A stretch of DNA of 64,000 bases from Candidatus Aquirickettsiella gammari (GTDB lineage Bacteria > Pseudomonadota > Gammaproteobacteria > Diplorickettsiales > Diplorickettsiaceae), in NCBI GenBank assembly GCA_002290645.2, contig NMOS02000007.1:1-64000 (forward strand). Direction: 5' to 3'. Numbering within the stretch: the stretch's first letter is position 1; every line of letters begins with the position of its first letter. The notes beneath the pieces are model-generated. The model was not told where the DNA came from. It ran no database searches and saw only the letters and a program-made list of their open reading frames with translations. Below, piece after piece: positions 17,086 through 30,126 of the stretch. Both the position numbers and the translations under genes were made by a program.

Positions 17086-17556
17086 TCAATCTTTAATAAG
17101 ATTAACTTTTTGGCTTTCTTTTATCTGGCTAAGACTAAATCCACGGTATAGTAAGTAACGAATTTGGCGTGGCTTTTCTTGCGATTGTTTGTAGGAAGAG
17201 AATTTTTTTTGTCGAATCTTGTTAATGAGTGTCAACCAAATTTCTTCATCTTGTGGAAGTTGAGCGCTAATAATCGCTTCGCTAATCCCGTATTTTTGGC
17301 ATTCTATAGCGATTCGAATAGGGCCATAGCCTTGCCTTATGCGACGCGCAATGAAAGCCTCACAAAAACGCTTATCACTTAAAAAACCTTGTTGACTTAA
17401 AATATCTAAAGCTATTTCGATGGATTGCAGCAAAAATCCTTTCTGCCGCAATTTTTCTTTGAGCATAAAACGCGTGTACTCTCTTCTCGCTAGATGGCTT
17501 AAAGCAACTTGATGGATATTTTTATCAACTTCCATAATGCTAGAATTGTTATTCAT
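17086..17556 (-). CDS. recX: Regulatory protein RecX
   Basis: A 156-residue RecX-family protein that modulates RecA filament dynamics. It has the typical three-helix repeats: YTRFMLKEKL, then QQGFLSDKRFCEAFIARRIRQGYGP, then RQIRYLLYRGFS. It starts 17 bases after the recA stop and is surely co-transcribed. The alaS gene that often follows is absent. Confidence 0.93.
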   Translation of the reverse strand: MNNNSSIMEVDKNIHQVALSHLARREYTRFMLKEKLRQKGFLLQSIEIALDILSQQGFLSDKRFCEAFIARRIRQGYGPIRIAIECQKYGISEAIISAQLPQDEEIWLTLINKIRQKKFSSYKQSQEKPRQIRYLLYRGFSLSQIKESQKVNLIKD

Positions 17557-17573
17557 AAATAACGTGTAAATAT

Positions 17574-18626
17574 TTACTCAATAATCGCTACTTTTGGTTC
17601 AGATGCTTCAGATAAATCACTCTGCAACGGTTTGTTGAGCAAATTATTTCGGATTTCCGTATCTAATTTTTGACAAATCTCAGCGCGATCTTTTAAGAAT
17701 TGCTTTACATTATCCTTTCCTTGACCGATACGTTCACCTTGATAGCTATACCAAGCGCCGGCTTTATCGATTAATCCGTGCGTTACGCCCAAATCGACAA
17801 TTTCTCCAATATGACAAATGCCTTGATTATAGAGAATTTCAAATTCAGCTTGTCTAAATGGGGGGGCAACTTTATTTTTTACCACTTTGACACGGGTTTC
17901 ATTACCTATTACTTCATCACCTTTTTTGATCGCACCCGTTCGACGTATGTCGAGACGTACTGAGGCATAAAACTTAAGTGCATTACCACCTGTTGTTGTT
18001 TCGGGGTTACCAAACATAACGCCAATTTTCATGCGGATTTGGTTAATGAAGATAACCAGCGTATTTGAGCGCTTAATATTTCCGGCTAGTTTACGTAAAG
18101 CTTGTGACATTAAGCGGGCTTGTAAACCCATGTGCGAATCGCCCATTTCTCCTTCAATTTCAGCGCGAGGCGTCAAAGCTGCAACCGAGTCGACCACAAT
18201 AATATCAACCGCATTAGAGCGGACTAACATATCGACTATCTCCAGCGCTTGTTCTCCTGTATCAGGTTGTGAGACTAAAAGGTCGGCTGTTTTTACACCT
18301 ATTCTAGCGGCATAGATTGGATCAAGCGCATGTTCGGCGTCGACAAATGCGGCAACACCACCCGTTTTTTGGCACTCGGCAATGGTTTGTAAGCTAAGTG
18401 TTGTTTTGCCAGAAGATTCAGGCCCATAAATTTCAATAATACGTCCGCGTGGCAATCCACCTATCCCTAAAGCGATATCTAAGCCTAAAGATCCCGTAGA
18501 GATGACTTCCACCGGAACTTGGCTGCTATCACCGAGACGCATAACAGCCCCTTCACCGTGTTGCTTTTTAATCTGACTGATTGCCATTTTAAGGGCTTTT
18601 TCTCGTGCATTAGTTGCATCACTCAT
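17574..18626 (-). CDS. recA: Recombinase RecA
   Basis: DNA strand-exchange ATPase for homologous recombination and repair. It has 350 residues, with Walker [10 protein letters not shown] at 68-76, the VDAEHALDP segment, and the [14 protein letters not shown] loop carrying the DNA-binding region. The upstream 220 bases show no CTGT-N8-ACAG LexA box, so SOS control by the standard site is not apparent. Confidence 0.98.
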   Translation of the reverse strand: MSDATNAREKALKMAISQIKKQHGEGAVMRLGDSSQVPVEVISTGSLGLDIALGIGGLPRGRIIEIYGPESSGKTTLSLQTIAECQKTGGVAAFVDAEHALDPIYAARIGVKTADLLVSQPDTGEQALEIVDMLVRSNAVDIIVVDSVAALTPRAEIEGEMGDSHMGLQARLMSQALRKLAGNIKRSNTLVIFINQIRMKIGVMFGNPETTTGGNALKFYASVRLDIRRTGAIKKGDEVIGNETRVKVVKNKVAPPFRQAEFEILYNQGICHIGEIVDLGVTHGLIDKAGAWYSYQGERIGQGKDNVKQFLKDRAEICQKLDTEIRNNLLNKPLQSDLSEASEPKVAIIE

Positions 18627-18850
18627 AGGTTAAGTACCTTCAAAGGAAAATGGGTAAGATGGACTCTGGTTAGCATTATCGCATAAACTAAGCGACAGCC
18701 TCTATATGCTTTACCGATCGATCACGGTCAAAATGAGTAGGTGTTTAAATTATAGACAGATTCGTGCATAGTGTGGCTAATCCTGTAGTGACAGAAAAAA
18801 TCGTGTTTAAGGATTCAAAAACGTAAAAAGAAGATTTTGTAAGAGGTTTA

Positions 18851-20290
18851 ATGAAAATACAAGTCCCTCCATTTCAATCTATTCGTGCTTTAGTGGTAGG
18901 CGATGTTATGCTGGATCGCTATTGGTCCGGTGCAACGTCTAGAATCTCTCCGGAAGCACCTGTCCCGATAGTTCATGTGCAAACGCTGGAAGAACGTCCA
19001 GGCGGCGCGGGTAATGTTGCTTTAAATATAGCGGCGCTAGGCGCGCAGGTTGATTTGATTAGTTTTTGCGGAGACGATGCCGCAGGCGAGATACTTGAAA
19101 AAAAATTAACTAATGCAGGGGTCAATTGTTATCTATCTCGAATGCCGCAATCACCTACAGTGACGAAGCTTCGTGTACTCAGTTTACATCAGCAATTGAT
19201 ACGACTTGATTTCGAACAAGCCTCTTATCCAATTGATTATACCCGACTAAAAAAACTATTTGAGCAAAGACTTGCGCAGTGCGATGTCGTTATTTTGTCT
19301 GATTACGCAAAGGGATGTTTAGCTTATGCACAGGATTTAATTCAATTGGCACAAAGAGCGGATAAACCTGTGTTTGTTGATCCTAAAAGCAATGACTTTA
19401 GTTTATATCAAGGCGCAACGGTATTAACACCCAATTGGCGAGAGTTTGAAGCGGTAGCGGGGATTTGTGATAGTGAATCTACTTTATTGCAAAAGGGTCT
19501 AGAACTTTTAAAAACCCATGGCCTTAAGGCCTTACTGGTGACACGTGGTGAGCAAGGAATGACATTAATTCGACCGAATCAAGCTGAAGTTTGTTTACCT
19601 GCGTTTGCTAAACAAGTTTATGATGTTACTGGTGCGGGCGATACAGCGATTGCCTGCTTAGCGCTAACTTATGTGGCCGAAGGAGATTTGGTGCAATCAG
19701 CACAACTTGCCAATATTGCCGCAAGCATTGTTGTTGGAAAATTAGGCACTGCTACAGTCAGTTTGGCTGAGTTAAGACGCGCTATTCAAATACAACAGCT
19801 TTCCTTGCATCGCGGTATTTTGACTGAAGCTGAACTTAAAGTAGTCGTTGAAGATGCGAGGGCACATAATGAGCAAATAGTGATGACGGGAGGTTGTTTT
19901 GATATTTTACACGCAGGTCATGTTGCTTATTTGGAGCAAGCTAAGCGCTTTGGTGACCGTTTGATCGTTGCCGTTAATGAAGATGATTCCGTGTCAAAAT
20001 TAAAAGGTTCAGAACGACCAATTAATAATTTGGCTAACCGTATGGCTGTTTTAGCCGGCTTGAGTGCGGTCGATTGGATTGTAGCTTTTAATGAAACGAC
20101 ACCCGAGCGACTTATCCAATTGATTTTGCCAGATATTTGGGTAAAGGGCAGTGATTATCAATTGGATGATCTTCCCGAAGCAAAAGTAATACAAGGATAT
20201 GGTGGACAGATTAAATTAATTGATTTCGTAGCAGGATGTTCTACTAGTGCCATTATTTCGGCAATTCAAGAGAAGGAGCACTCCTTGTGA
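18851..20290 (+). CDS. hldE: Bifunctional heptose-7-P kinase / heptose-1-P adenylyltransferase
   Basis: Makes ADP-D-glycero-D-manno-heptose for the LPS inner core. The 479 residues combine a PfkB-type sugar kinase (about 1-320, with GAGDTAIA near residue 260) and a cytidylyltransferase-like domain (about 345-479, with the HxGH motif in GCFDILHAGH). Both domains are intact. An AGAGG ribosome site precedes the ATG. It overlaps hldD by four bases. Confidence 0.97.
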   Translation: MKIQVPPFQSIRALVVGDVMLDRYWSGATSRISPEAPVPIVHVQTLEERPGGAGNVALNIAALGAQVDLISFCGDDAAGEILEKKLTNAGVNCYLSRMPQSPTVTKLRVLSLHQQLIRLDFEQASYPIDYTRLKKLFEQRLAQCDVVILSDYAKGCLAYAQDLIQLAQRADKPVFVDPKSNDFSLYQGATVLTPNWREFEAVAGICDSESTLLQKGLELLKTHGLKALLVTRGEQGMTLIRPNQAEVCLPAFAKQVYDVTGAGDTAIACLALTYVAEGDLVQSAQLANIAASIVVGKLGTATVSLAELRRAIQIQQLSLHRGILTEAELKVVVEDARAHNEQIVMTGGCFDILHAGHVAYLEQAKRFGDRLIVAVNEDDSVSKLKGSERPINNLANRMAVLAGLSAVDWIVAFNETTPERLIQLILPDIWVKGSDYQLDDLPEAKVIQGYGGQIKLIDFVAGCSTSAIISAIQEKEHSL

Positions 20291-21240
20291 TTATTGTTAC
20301 AGGAGGTGCGGGTTTTATTGGTAGTAATTTAGTCAAACAATTAAATAATGTTTATCCCGGACTGCCTATTTTGGTGGTCGATGATTTAAGCGATGGAACT
20401 AAATTTAGAAATATCATCGATTGTTCGGTGGCTGATTATTTAGATCAAAATGATTTTTTAGAGAAAATTAAGCAAAATAAGCCGTTTCCTAGGCTAAAAG
20501 CAATTTTTCATCAAGGCGCCTGTTCTACAACCACCGAATGGAATGGACAGTATATGATGAAAAATAATTACGAATATTCAAAGCATTTATTACATTACTG
20601 TCTCGCTTGGCGGGTGCCCTTTATTTATGCTTCAAGTGCAGCTGTTTATGGTTTAGGAACGGTTTTTAAAGAAGACCTAGCCTATGAAAAGCCGGTAAAT
20701 ATTTATGCCTATTCCAAATATTTATTCGATCAATATGTACGACATAGGTTTAGGGACGCAAAAAGTCCAATTGTAGGCTTACGTTATTTTAATGTTTATG
20801 GTCCTAAAGAAGACCATAAAGGTAAAATGGCCAGTGTGGTATTACATGCTTATCAACAACTTGAAAAAACAGGGGTTATTAATTTGTTTGCAGGATCAGA
20901 TGGGTGTGAAGATGGTGAACAACGACGAGATTTTATCTATGTTGATGATGCGGTTGCAATTAATCTCTGGTTTTTAGAGTCAAAAAAAAGTGGTATTTAT
21001 AATGCAGGAACAGGTAATAGCGAGAGTTTTAATAGCTTAGCAAAAGCGGTTATTGAGGTTTATGGACGTGGTGAGATCCGCTATATTCCATTTCCAGAAC
21101 AATTGCGATCCTGTTATCAAAGCTTTACTCAAGCTGATCTTTATCAATTACGTGCCGCTGGTTATTGCGGAGCATTTCGAAAAGTTGCGCAAGGAGTGAA
21201 GGATTATCTTTCTATAATGCATAAAAATATTACCTTTTAA
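20287..21240 (+). CDS. hldD: ADP-L-glycero-D-manno-heptose 6-epimerase
   Basis: Last step of ADP-heptose synthesis for LPS core. A 317-residue short-chain epimerase with the NAD(P) motif GGAGFIGSN at 6-14 and the catalytic YSKY motif. The GTG start at 20287 shares GTGA with the hldE stop, giving translational coupling. The two genes together supply the activated heptose. Confidence 0.96.
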   Translation: MIIVTGGAGFIGSNLVKQLNNVYPGLPILVVDDLSDGTKFRNIIDCSVADYLDQNDFLEKIKQNKPFPRLKAIFHQGACSTTTEWNGQYMMKNNYEYSKHLLHYCLAWRVPFIYASSAAVYGLGTVFKEDLAYEKPVNIYAYSKYLFDQYVRHRFRDAKSPIVGLRYFNVYGPKEDHKGKMASVVLHAYQQLEKTGVINLFAGSDGCEDGEQRRDFIYVDDAVAINLWFLESKKSGIYNAGTGNSESFNSLAKAVIEVYGRGEIRYIPFPEQLRSCYQSFTQADLYQLRAAGYCGAFRKVAQGVKDYLSIMHKNITF

Positions 21241-21312
21241 TTCATTGATTCATTAGTTGTTTCTTCATAAAATGAAAGCTCCAGTAAAAAAACATTAAAA
21301 AGGAGTTTTGTT

Positions 21313-21657
21313 ATGGATATTTATTCTTCTTTAGTTGCTACTTTATTAGCGTCAGTTATAGCTACACCCGCTTTGGCAGCGGTCGAACCTATTAAATTTA
21401 ATCAGACGGCGCCATCCTCTCATTCCATAGAAGCAAAAGCGATGCTATCCAATCAGGCTTTGGCGTCGGTGAATATTAATACGGCAGATGCCGAAACCTT
21501 AGTGGCAGAATTAAAGGGCATTGGTTTAAAGCGTGCCAAGGCAATCCTTGCTTATCGTAATGAACATGGACCTTTTAAATCGATTGATGACTTGATCAAG
21601 ATAAGAGGCATTAGTAAAAGGATAGTGGATCAAAATCGTGAAAAGATAGTAGTTTGA
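21313..21657 (+). CDS. ComEA-family helix-hairpin-helix protein
   Basis: A 114-residue protein with a signal peptide (about 1-22, ending ATPALA) and a C-terminal tandem helix-hairpin-helix DNA-binding domain (NINTADAETL, then GIGLKRAKAILAYR, then IRGISKRIVD). ComEA homologues bind incoming DNA in the periplasm during natural transformation. An AAGGAG ribosome site lies upstream. The family also includes proteins of unproven function. Confidence 0.88.
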   Translation: MDIYSSLVATLLASVIATPALAAVEPIKFNQTAPSSHSIEAKAMLSNQALASVNINTADAETLVAELKGIGLKRAKAILAYRNEHGPFKSIDDLIKIRGISKRIVDQNREKIVV

Positions 21658-21662
21658 TAGAC

Positions 21663-21742
21663 TATGCAAATTTCAGGTAAGAAACTGTTAATTAAATAAG
21701 CGAGAAATAGTGAAATTACAGTGCTATGCTGAGATTTGCATA
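21663..21742. repeat. 80-base segment with terminal inverted repeats
   Basis: Arms of 14 bases, beginning TATGCAAATTTCAG at 21663 and ending CTGAGATTTGCATA at 21742, pair with one G-T mismatch. A second inner pair, ACTGT and ACAGT, lies within. It sits between the convergent comEA-like and cytochrome genes. It could be a bidirectional transcription stop or a small MITE-like remnant; there is no T run next to the arms. Confidence 0.4.
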
Positions 21743-21756
21743 AAATAAGACGGATA

Positions 21757-22200
21757 TTATTTCTTAGATAAATGGAGTTGTTCTAGCATGTAGTGAATGG
21801 CCGCCTCTAAGTCTGCGACTGAACATTCTAAACAAGCCCCTTTGGGCGGCATGGCGCGATATCCCGTTGTTGCGTGTTTTAGTAAGAGTGAAAATTTTTT
21901 TTTGATTCGCGGTTGCCAATCTGCTTTATTTCCCAAACGCGGAGCCCCCGCTAGGCCGTGGCTATGACATAAGGCACATTTACTTTTAAATAAGGTTTTG
22001 CCCAAATGCGTCTTTATATTAGAAGTTGTCAGCGATGAAATGCTGCTCGTCGATGAAGATAGTTTAACTTTCCCGATGGGCGCAATACGGTTTTCTAATG
22101 CTATTGCCGATTCATCAAAAAAATCGGCATAGGCACTAGTTACCAAGCTTGCCAAGAAAATAAAAAAAATTATTTTTATTTTTTGCTTAAAATTTTGCAC
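21757..22200 (-). CDS. Cytochrome c5-family periplasmic cytochrome
   Basis: A 147-residue exported c-type cytochrome. A signal peptide covers about residues 1-26 (ending SAYA). The haem site is CALCHSHG, the axial methionine is probably in YRAMPPKG, and the extra Cys pair (CLEC) near the C terminus is typical of cytochrome c5. It likely carries electrons to a terminal oxidase. It lies 26 bases downstream of the aldolase gene on the same strand. Confidence 0.9.
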   Translation of the reverse strand: MQNFKQKIKIIFFIFLASLVTSAYADFFDESAIALENRIAPIGKVKLSSSTSSISSLTTSNIKTHLGKTLFKSKCALCHSHGLAGAPRLGNKADWQPRIKKKFSLLLKHATTGYRAMPPKGACLECSVADLEAAIHYMLEQLHLSKK

Positions 22201-22226
22201 ATTTATGGTTCTTCACTTAAGTAAAT

Positions 22227-23270
22227 TTAAGCGAAGGAAGGCTCAGTTTCTTTTTCTTCCGCTTCCATATTTGATTGATATTGCCCCTTGCAAGCGGCTG
22301 CATTAAGTTTTGCGCGTTTATAAAATGCGCGTTGCGCCGCTTTGACATTATGTGCTTTTCCATTCCATATTTTGAGTGCAGGTTCTTGTAATGCGCGACC
22401 ATACGAGAAACTTAACAGCCAAGGATTGCGCGAAGGCTGTAATTTATTCATCGTATTTAAGTGCGCCGTAGCGGCCTCGGGGGTTTGCCCACCGGAAAGA
22501 AAATTAATGCTGGGTACCGCGGCAGGAACGACTTGGCGCAATATTTTTAGCGTTGCAGCAGCGACTTCAGCTACATTAGGCGGCGGTGTATATTGATTTC
22601 CGGCAATTACCATACTAGGTTTTAGTATCATACATTCTAATAAAACCTGATGTTTATACAGTTCTTCAAATAGCGCATGAAAAGTAGCTTTAGTTGCCTC
22701 GGCACAGCGCGCTAAACTGTGGCCCCCATCTATCAATAATTCAGGCTCTACAATGGGTACAATGCCATTGTTTTGGCAAATAGAAGCATAACGCGCCAAG
22801 CATTGGGTGTTAGTGACTATCGCTAGAGAGGAAGGAAGCGTATCAGAAATGGAAAAAACGGCTCGCCATTTGGCAAAATAAGCCCCTAGGTTTTTATAAG
22901 TTAGGAGACGTTCCGCTAAACCATCTAGGCCTTGGGTCAGCTTTTCTTCGGCGTTTAGGGGAATAAGCCCTTTATCTACCTTAATGCCAGGAACAATACC
23001 TTCTTTATCTAAAAACTCAGGGAAAAGCAATCCATTTTTATTTTTTTGCGCTAATGTTTCTTCATGCAGGATAACGCCATTGATAAATGCTTCGATACCT
23101 GGTGTAGCAAAGAGTAGTTCACGATAATTACGACGATTCTCTACGGTTGACTCTAAATGTAAACTGGCGAACCGCTTAGCAATGGTGGCTTGACTTTCAT
23201 CGGCCGCTAAAATTCCCTTTCCTGGTACTGTTAGTCGTTGAATAGTCCCTTCAAGCTCGTGAGTGGCCAT
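22227..23270 (-). CDS. Fructose-bisphosphate aldolase, eukaryote-like class I
   Basis: Cleaves fructose-1,6-bisphosphate in glycolysis and catalyses the reverse step in gluconeogenesis. The protein has 347 residues and closely follows animal and plant class I aldolases: GKGILAADES near the N terminus, FAKWR, ARYASICQNNGIVPIVEPE, Schiff-base lysine in ILKPSMV, and FLSGGQ. I chose ATG 23270, preceded by AAGGAG, rather than an upstream frame extension of 18 codons. It is not the DhnA-type class I enzyme of E. coli FbaB. Confidence 0.95.
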   Translation of the reverse strand: MATHELEGTIQRLTVPGKGILAADESQATIAKRFASLHLESTVENRRNYRELLFATPGIEAFINGVILHEETLAQKNKNGLLFPEFLDKEGIVPGIKVDKGLIPLNAEEKLTQGLDGLAERLLTYKNLGAYFAKWRAVFSISDTLPSSLAIVTNTQCLARYASICQNNGIVPIVEPELLIDGGHSLARCAEATKATFHALFEELYKHQVLLECMILKPSMVIAGNQYTPPPNVAEVAAATLKILRQVVPAAVPSINFLSGGQTPEAATAHLNTMNKLQPSRNPWLLSFSYGRALQEPALKIWNGKAHNVKAAQRAFYKRAKLNAAACKGQYQSNMEAEEKETEPSFA

Positions 23271-23516
23271 ATAATTGCTCCTTACATTTTTTTGACGTGT
23301 AATACAGCTGGGTGAATTCCGCACCTATTTTATAACGGCTACTACTATATAGAACAATGTGAGTAATTTCTAGTTAAAGTGCCGATCTCAATTTTTCTCT
23401 AGCCTCGTCAGTTTAATTGAAGTTTTGTTTTTATCGTAATGTCAGTTCTTTACAAATAGACTTTATAAAAGCGCTAACTATAATCGTAATTTTTACCAAT
23501 TAAATTTTTTGATAGG

Positions 23517-23537
23517 GTTAACACGGCGGCTGTTAAC
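23517..23537. promoter_or_regulatory. Perfect palindrome upstream of the atp promoter
   Basis: GTTAACA at 23517-23523 and TGTTAAC at 23531-23537 form a perfect 7-7-7 dyad around CGGCGGC. It lies about 75 bases upstream of the -35 box of the atp operon. It has the form of a dimeric-regulator operator; no regulator can be named. Confidence 0.4.
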
Positions 23538-23610
23538 GACTCAAAATTCAATATACAGGCTAGGATTCTAATCAATCCTGTCAAAATGTGTAATACCGCC
23601 TTAATTAGCA

Positions 23611-23639
23611 TTGCATAAAAGGGTTGCGCTCATTATACT
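23611..23639 (+). promoter_or_regulatory. Sigma-70-type promoter of the atp operon
   Basis: TTGCAT at 23611-23616 and TATACT at 23634-23639 are separated by exactly 17 bases and lie 30 bases before the atpI start codon. This is the best promoter match in the window. Confidence 0.65.
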
Positions 23640-23668
23640 GTGCGACAATTTGTAAGTGGCGGGCTTAG

Positions 23669-24885
<1,217 letters not shown>

Positions 24886-24901
24886 CTATTTATTAATATA
24901 A

Positions 24902-25222
<321 letters not shown>

Positions 25223-25250
25223 ACGAGAATAACTTGAGAGATAGATCATC

Positions 25251-25721
25251 GTGGAAATTAATATAACCTTATTAGGCCAGTTAATTACGTTTTCTGTTTT
25301 TGTGTGGTTTACCATGAGATTTGTGTGGCCACCCATATTGCAGATAATGAGAGAGCGTGAGCAACGTATTGCAGATGGTTTAGCTGCTGCAGAACGGGGT
25401 CAACAAGCCTTAGAATTAGCCCAGGTTAAGGTGGATGAATATTTAAACGTAGCAAAGCAGCAAGCGGCTGAGATCATCGAACAGGCTAATAAGCGCGCTA
25501 GTCAAATGGCTGAAGAATCAAAACGACAAATACGAGCAGAAAACGAACGCTTATTAGCGATAGCGCGAGCCGATATTCAACAAGAGTGGCAAACTGCGCA
25601 GCAAAAACTACGTACCGAAGTAGCTAACTTAGTGATTACGACAACTGAAAAAATTTTGGCGCAATCCCTAGATAGTGTGGCTCAACATGCTCTGCTTAAG
25701 CAGTCTTTGGAAGAAATTTGA
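25251..25721 (+). CDS. atpF: ATP synthase F0 subunit b
   Basis: Peripheral-stalk subunit of 156 residues, with one N-terminal membrane helix (about 5-25) followed by a long charged helix (about 30-145) that dimerises. It starts with GTG. Its stop codon TGA overlaps the atpH start by one base. Confidence 0.96.
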   Translation: MEINITLLGQLITFSVFVWFTMRFVWPPILQIMREREQRIADGLAAAERGQQALELAQVKVDEYLNVAKQQAAEIIEQANKRASQMAEESKRQIRAENERLLAIARADIQQEWQTAQQKLRTEVANLVITTTEKILAQSLDSVAQHALLKQSLEEI

Positions 25722-26257
25722 TGGCCAATTTAATTTCCATTGCAAGACCTTACGCACGAGCCGCGTTTGCTTGTGCATTAGAAGAAAAAAATTTGCAGGC
25801 ATGGTCTATGTTATTAGCACAGGCGGCAAAAATTATAAAAAGGAAGGCGATGCAGGTTTTATTAACGAATCCTCGCATTGATAAAATGGAAGCTTATGAA
25901 TGCTTGTTAGTACTTTGTAAATCACTCATGTTTCCTTTTGGGAAGAATTTTTTAAAGCTTATGGCATTTAAACAACGTTTGTTAGTTCTTCCGGAAATTG
26001 AATATTTATTTGAGCAATATAAGGCTGAACAAGCCAAACAAGTGACGGCACATGCTATTTCGGCGGTGCCTTTAACTAAAGTGGAACAGCAAACCTTAGT
26101 AAATGCATTATCACAGCGCTTACAACGTCAGGTTATACTAGAGCATCATATCGATAATTATTTATTGGGTGGCCTAGTCATTCGCGTCGGAGATTTAGTC
26201 ATCGATAGTTCTGTACGCGGGAAGCTAGAACGTTTACGTGCGACATTAGTGAATTAA
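25721..26257 (+). CDS. atpH: ATP synthase F1 subunit delta
   Basis: Peripheral-stalk subunit joining b to the F1 head. From ATG 25721 it has 178 residues and begins [16 protein letters not shown], typical of the family; the C-terminal domain contains the conserved [11 protein letters not shown] and IDSSVRGKL motifs. The TGATG overlap with atpF indicates coupled translation. Confidence 0.96.
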   Translation: MANLISIARPYARAAFACALEEKNLQAWSMLLAQAAKIIKRKAMQVLLTNPRIDKMEAYECLLVLCKSLMFPFGKNFLKLMAFKQRLLVLPEIEYLFEQYKAEQAKQVTAHAISAVPLTKVEQQTLVNALSQRLQRQVILEHHIDNYLLGGLVIRVGDLVIDSSVRGKLERLRATLVN

Positions 26258-26273
26258 GAGGCAGTATAAGTCA

Positions 26274-27818
26274 ATGCAACAATTAACTACATCTGAAATT
26301 AATGAATTAATTAAAGAGCGTATTCAGAAATTTGATGTTTCTGCAGAAACGCGTACAGAAGGAAGTATCGTCAGTCTTCGTGACGGGATTGTGCGAATCT
26401 ACGGTTTGAATGATGTCATGTTGGGAGAAATGATAGAGTTTGCAGATCAATGTTACGGTCTTGCTTTAAATTTAGAGCGAGATTCTGTGGGTGCGGTTGT
26501 TTTAGGTGATTATGAACAATTAAGCGAAGGCCAAACGGTTAAGTGCACAGGGCGTATTCTGGAGGTTCCGGTAGGCGAAGCCTTATTAGGCCGCGTTGTT
26601 AATGCTTTAGGGCAGCCTATAGATGGACGAGGTTCTATCGAGACGGAAAATCATGCGCCTATTGAACAAATTGCACCGGGTGTTATTTGGCGTCAGAGCG
26701 TCTCTCAGCCATTGCAAACAGGGATACTTGCTATTGATAGCATGGTCCCTATCGGGCGTGGTCAGCGCGAGCTAATTATTGGTGATAGGCAAGCTGGAAA
26801 AACGGCATTGGCTGTGGATGCTATCATTAATCAAAAAGATACCGGGGTAAAATGTATCTATGTGGCAATCGGGCAAAAAATTTCATCGATTGCGGCGGTG
26901 GTCAGAAAACTAAAAGAACAAGATGCTTTAAAACATACGATTATTGTATCGGCAAGTGCGGCTGATTCTGCCGCATTACAGTTTATTGCGCCTTATGCAG
27001 GTTGCGCGATGGGTGAATATTTCCGCGATCAAGGCGAAGATGCACTTATCATCTATGATGATTTAACAAAGCAAGCCTGGGCTTATCGTCAAATATCCTT
27101 GTTATTGCGCCGTCCACCAGGGCGCGAAGCTTATCCGGGCGATATTTTTTATTTACATTCACGTTTGCTTGAACGTGCGGCAAGGGTTAATGCAGAGTTT
27201 GTTGAAAGAGCAAGCAATGGCCGTGTAAAAGGAAAAACAGGATCTTTAACCGCGTTACCTATTATCGAAACGCAAGCTGGGGATGTTTCTGCTTTTGTTC
27301 CAACGAATGTTATATCAATTACCGATGGTCAAATCTTTTTAGAAACAGATTTATTTAACGCAGGTGTTCGTCCCGCAATTAATGCCGGTTTGTCCGTTTC
27401 CCGTGTCGGTTCTGCCGCACAAACAAAGATTATTAAAAAATTGGGCGGTGGTGTTCGATTAAGCTTAGCTCAATATCGCGAACTAGCTGCCTTTTCTCAG
27501 TTTATGTCGGATCTGGATGAAATGACACGTAAGCAACTTGAGCGTGGTCAGCGTGTTACCGAAGTGTTAAAGCAAAAACAATATGCACCTTTGAGTGTGG
27601 CTGAAATGGCCGTGCTTCTATTTGCGACCGATCAAGGTTATTTAGATGATATTGAATTGGTGAAAATCAATGTATTTGCGGAAGCATTGTTAGCTTATAT
27701 GCACGCAGAGCAGGCTGCTCTTTTGAAAAAGATAAATGAAAAAGGTGATTATAACGAAGGGATTGCTAAAAGATTAGCGGAAGCGATTAGCTGTTTTAAA
27801 ACGACACAAACTTGGTAA
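26274..27818 (+). CDS. atpA: ATP synthase F1 subunit alpha
   Basis: Non-catalytic nucleotide-binding subunit of F1. It has 514 residues, the N-terminal sequence [15 protein letters not shown] typical of gammaproteobacteria, Walker A GDRQAGKT at 170-177 and the [11 protein letters not shown]-like Walker B ([14 protein letters not shown]). Length and motifs are normal. Confidence 0.98.
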   Translation: MQQLTTSEINELIKERIQKFDVSAETRTEGSIVSLRDGIVRIYGLNDVMLGEMIEFADQCYGLALNLERDSVGAVVLGDYEQLSEGQTVKCTGRILEVPVGEALLGRVVNALGQPIDGRGSIETENHAPIEQIAPGVIWRQSVSQPLQTGILAIDSMVPIGRGQRELIIGDRQAGKTALAVDAIINQKDTGVKCIYVAIGQKISSIAAVVRKLKEQDALKHTIIVSASAADSAALQFIAPYAGCAMGEYFRDQGEDALIIYDDLTKQAWAYRQISLLLRRPPGREAYPGDIFYLHSRLLERAARVNAEFVERASNGRVKGKTGSLTALPIIETQAGDVSAFVPTNVISITDGQIFLETDLFNAGVRPAINAGLSVSRVGSAAQTKIIKKLGGGVRLSLAQYRELAAFSQFMSDLDEMTRKQLERGQRVTEVLKQKQYAPLSVAEMAVLLFATDQGYLDDIELVKINVFAEALLAYMHAEQAALLKKINEKGDYNEGIAKRLAEAISCFKTTQTW

Positions 27819-27824
27819 TGACCA

Positions 27825-28685
27825 ATGAGTTTTGCGCAAGAGATACGCGGTAAAATTTCTAGTATTAAGGGCACGCAAAAAATTACGCGGGCAATGGAAA
27901 TGGTCGCGGCTAGCAAAATGCGTAAAGCTCAAGAACGTATGACACTTTCTCGGCCTTATGCACACAAAATGCTTGATTTAATCAGTCATGTTGCAAGTAG
28001 TCATGCTGAATATCAACATCCTTATTTACAAGTACGCGATATTAAACGGGCTGGTTTTCTTATCATTACAACGGATAAAGGGCTATGTGGTGGATTAAAT
28101 ACTAATTTGTTGAAATTGGTTTTACAGGAATTTCAAGCTTGTCAATCCAAAGGGGTAGAGATAGATCTGGCTATCATTGGCGGTAAAGGAGAGGCATTTT
28201 TTAAACGAATAGGTGGACATATTGTGGCGCATGCTAATCATTTAGGTGATGCTCCGCAATTACAAGATTTGATTGGTGTCGTTAAAACTTTACTAGACGC
28301 TTATAAGCAGGGTCAACTCGATAGCTTGAACATAGTTTATAATGAATTTGTTAATACGATGACCCAAAAGGCACGTTCCTTGTCGTTGTTACCTATTTTG
28401 CCAGCTAAAAAATCAGGACTTGATTACCGTTGGGACTATCTCTATGAACCTGATGCAAAATCTTTGTTAGAGCTCGTTTTGACGCGTTATATTGAATCAC
28501 AGGTTTATCAAAGTGTGGTAGAAAATACCGCTTGTGAACAGGCCGCTAGGATGGTAGCTATGAAAAATGCGACCGATAATGCAGGAGAATTAATAGGCGA
28601 TTTACAATTAGCTTATAATAAAGCCCGTCAAGCAGCTATTACCAAAGAATTAGCAGAAATTGTTGCGGGCGCTGAAGCCGTTTAG
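27825..28685 (+). CDS. atpG: ATP synthase F1 subunit gamma
   Basis: Central rotary shaft of F1. The 286 residues show the paired terminal helices: the N-terminal [25 protein letters not shown] and the C-terminal [21 protein letters not shown]. It follows atpA by six bases. Confidence 0.97.
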   Translation: MSFAQEIRGKISSIKGTQKITRAMEMVAASKMRKAQERMTLSRPYAHKMLDLISHVASSHAEYQHPYLQVRDIKRAGFLIITTDKGLCGGLNTNLLKLVLQEFQACQSKGVEIDLAIIGGKGEAFFKRIGGHIVAHANHLGDAPQLQDLIGVVKTLLDAYKQGQLDSLNIVYNEFVNTMTQKARSLSLLPILPAKKSGLDYRWDYLYEPDAKSLLELVLTRYIESQVYQSVVENTACEQAARMVAMKNATDNAGELIGDLQLAYNKARQAAITKELAEIVAGAEAV

Positions 28686-28705
28686 ATTTAACCTTACATG
28701 AATAA

Positions 28706-30112
<1,407 letters not shown>

Positions 30113-30126
30113 AGGTTTGAGATACC

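Larger units (their letters stand above)
23271..23668. other. Intergenic region between aldolase and atp operon
   Basis: No gene is seen in about 400 bases. It contains the divergent promoters of the aldolase gene and of the atp operon, including the palindrome at 23517-23537 and the promoter at 23611-23639. Confidence 0.6.

Noticed and set aside
18627-18850. Search for a LexA/SOS box upstream of recA
   Set aside because: Only CTGT-N4-ACAG near 18783 is found, with the wrong spacing for the CTG-N10-CAG operator.
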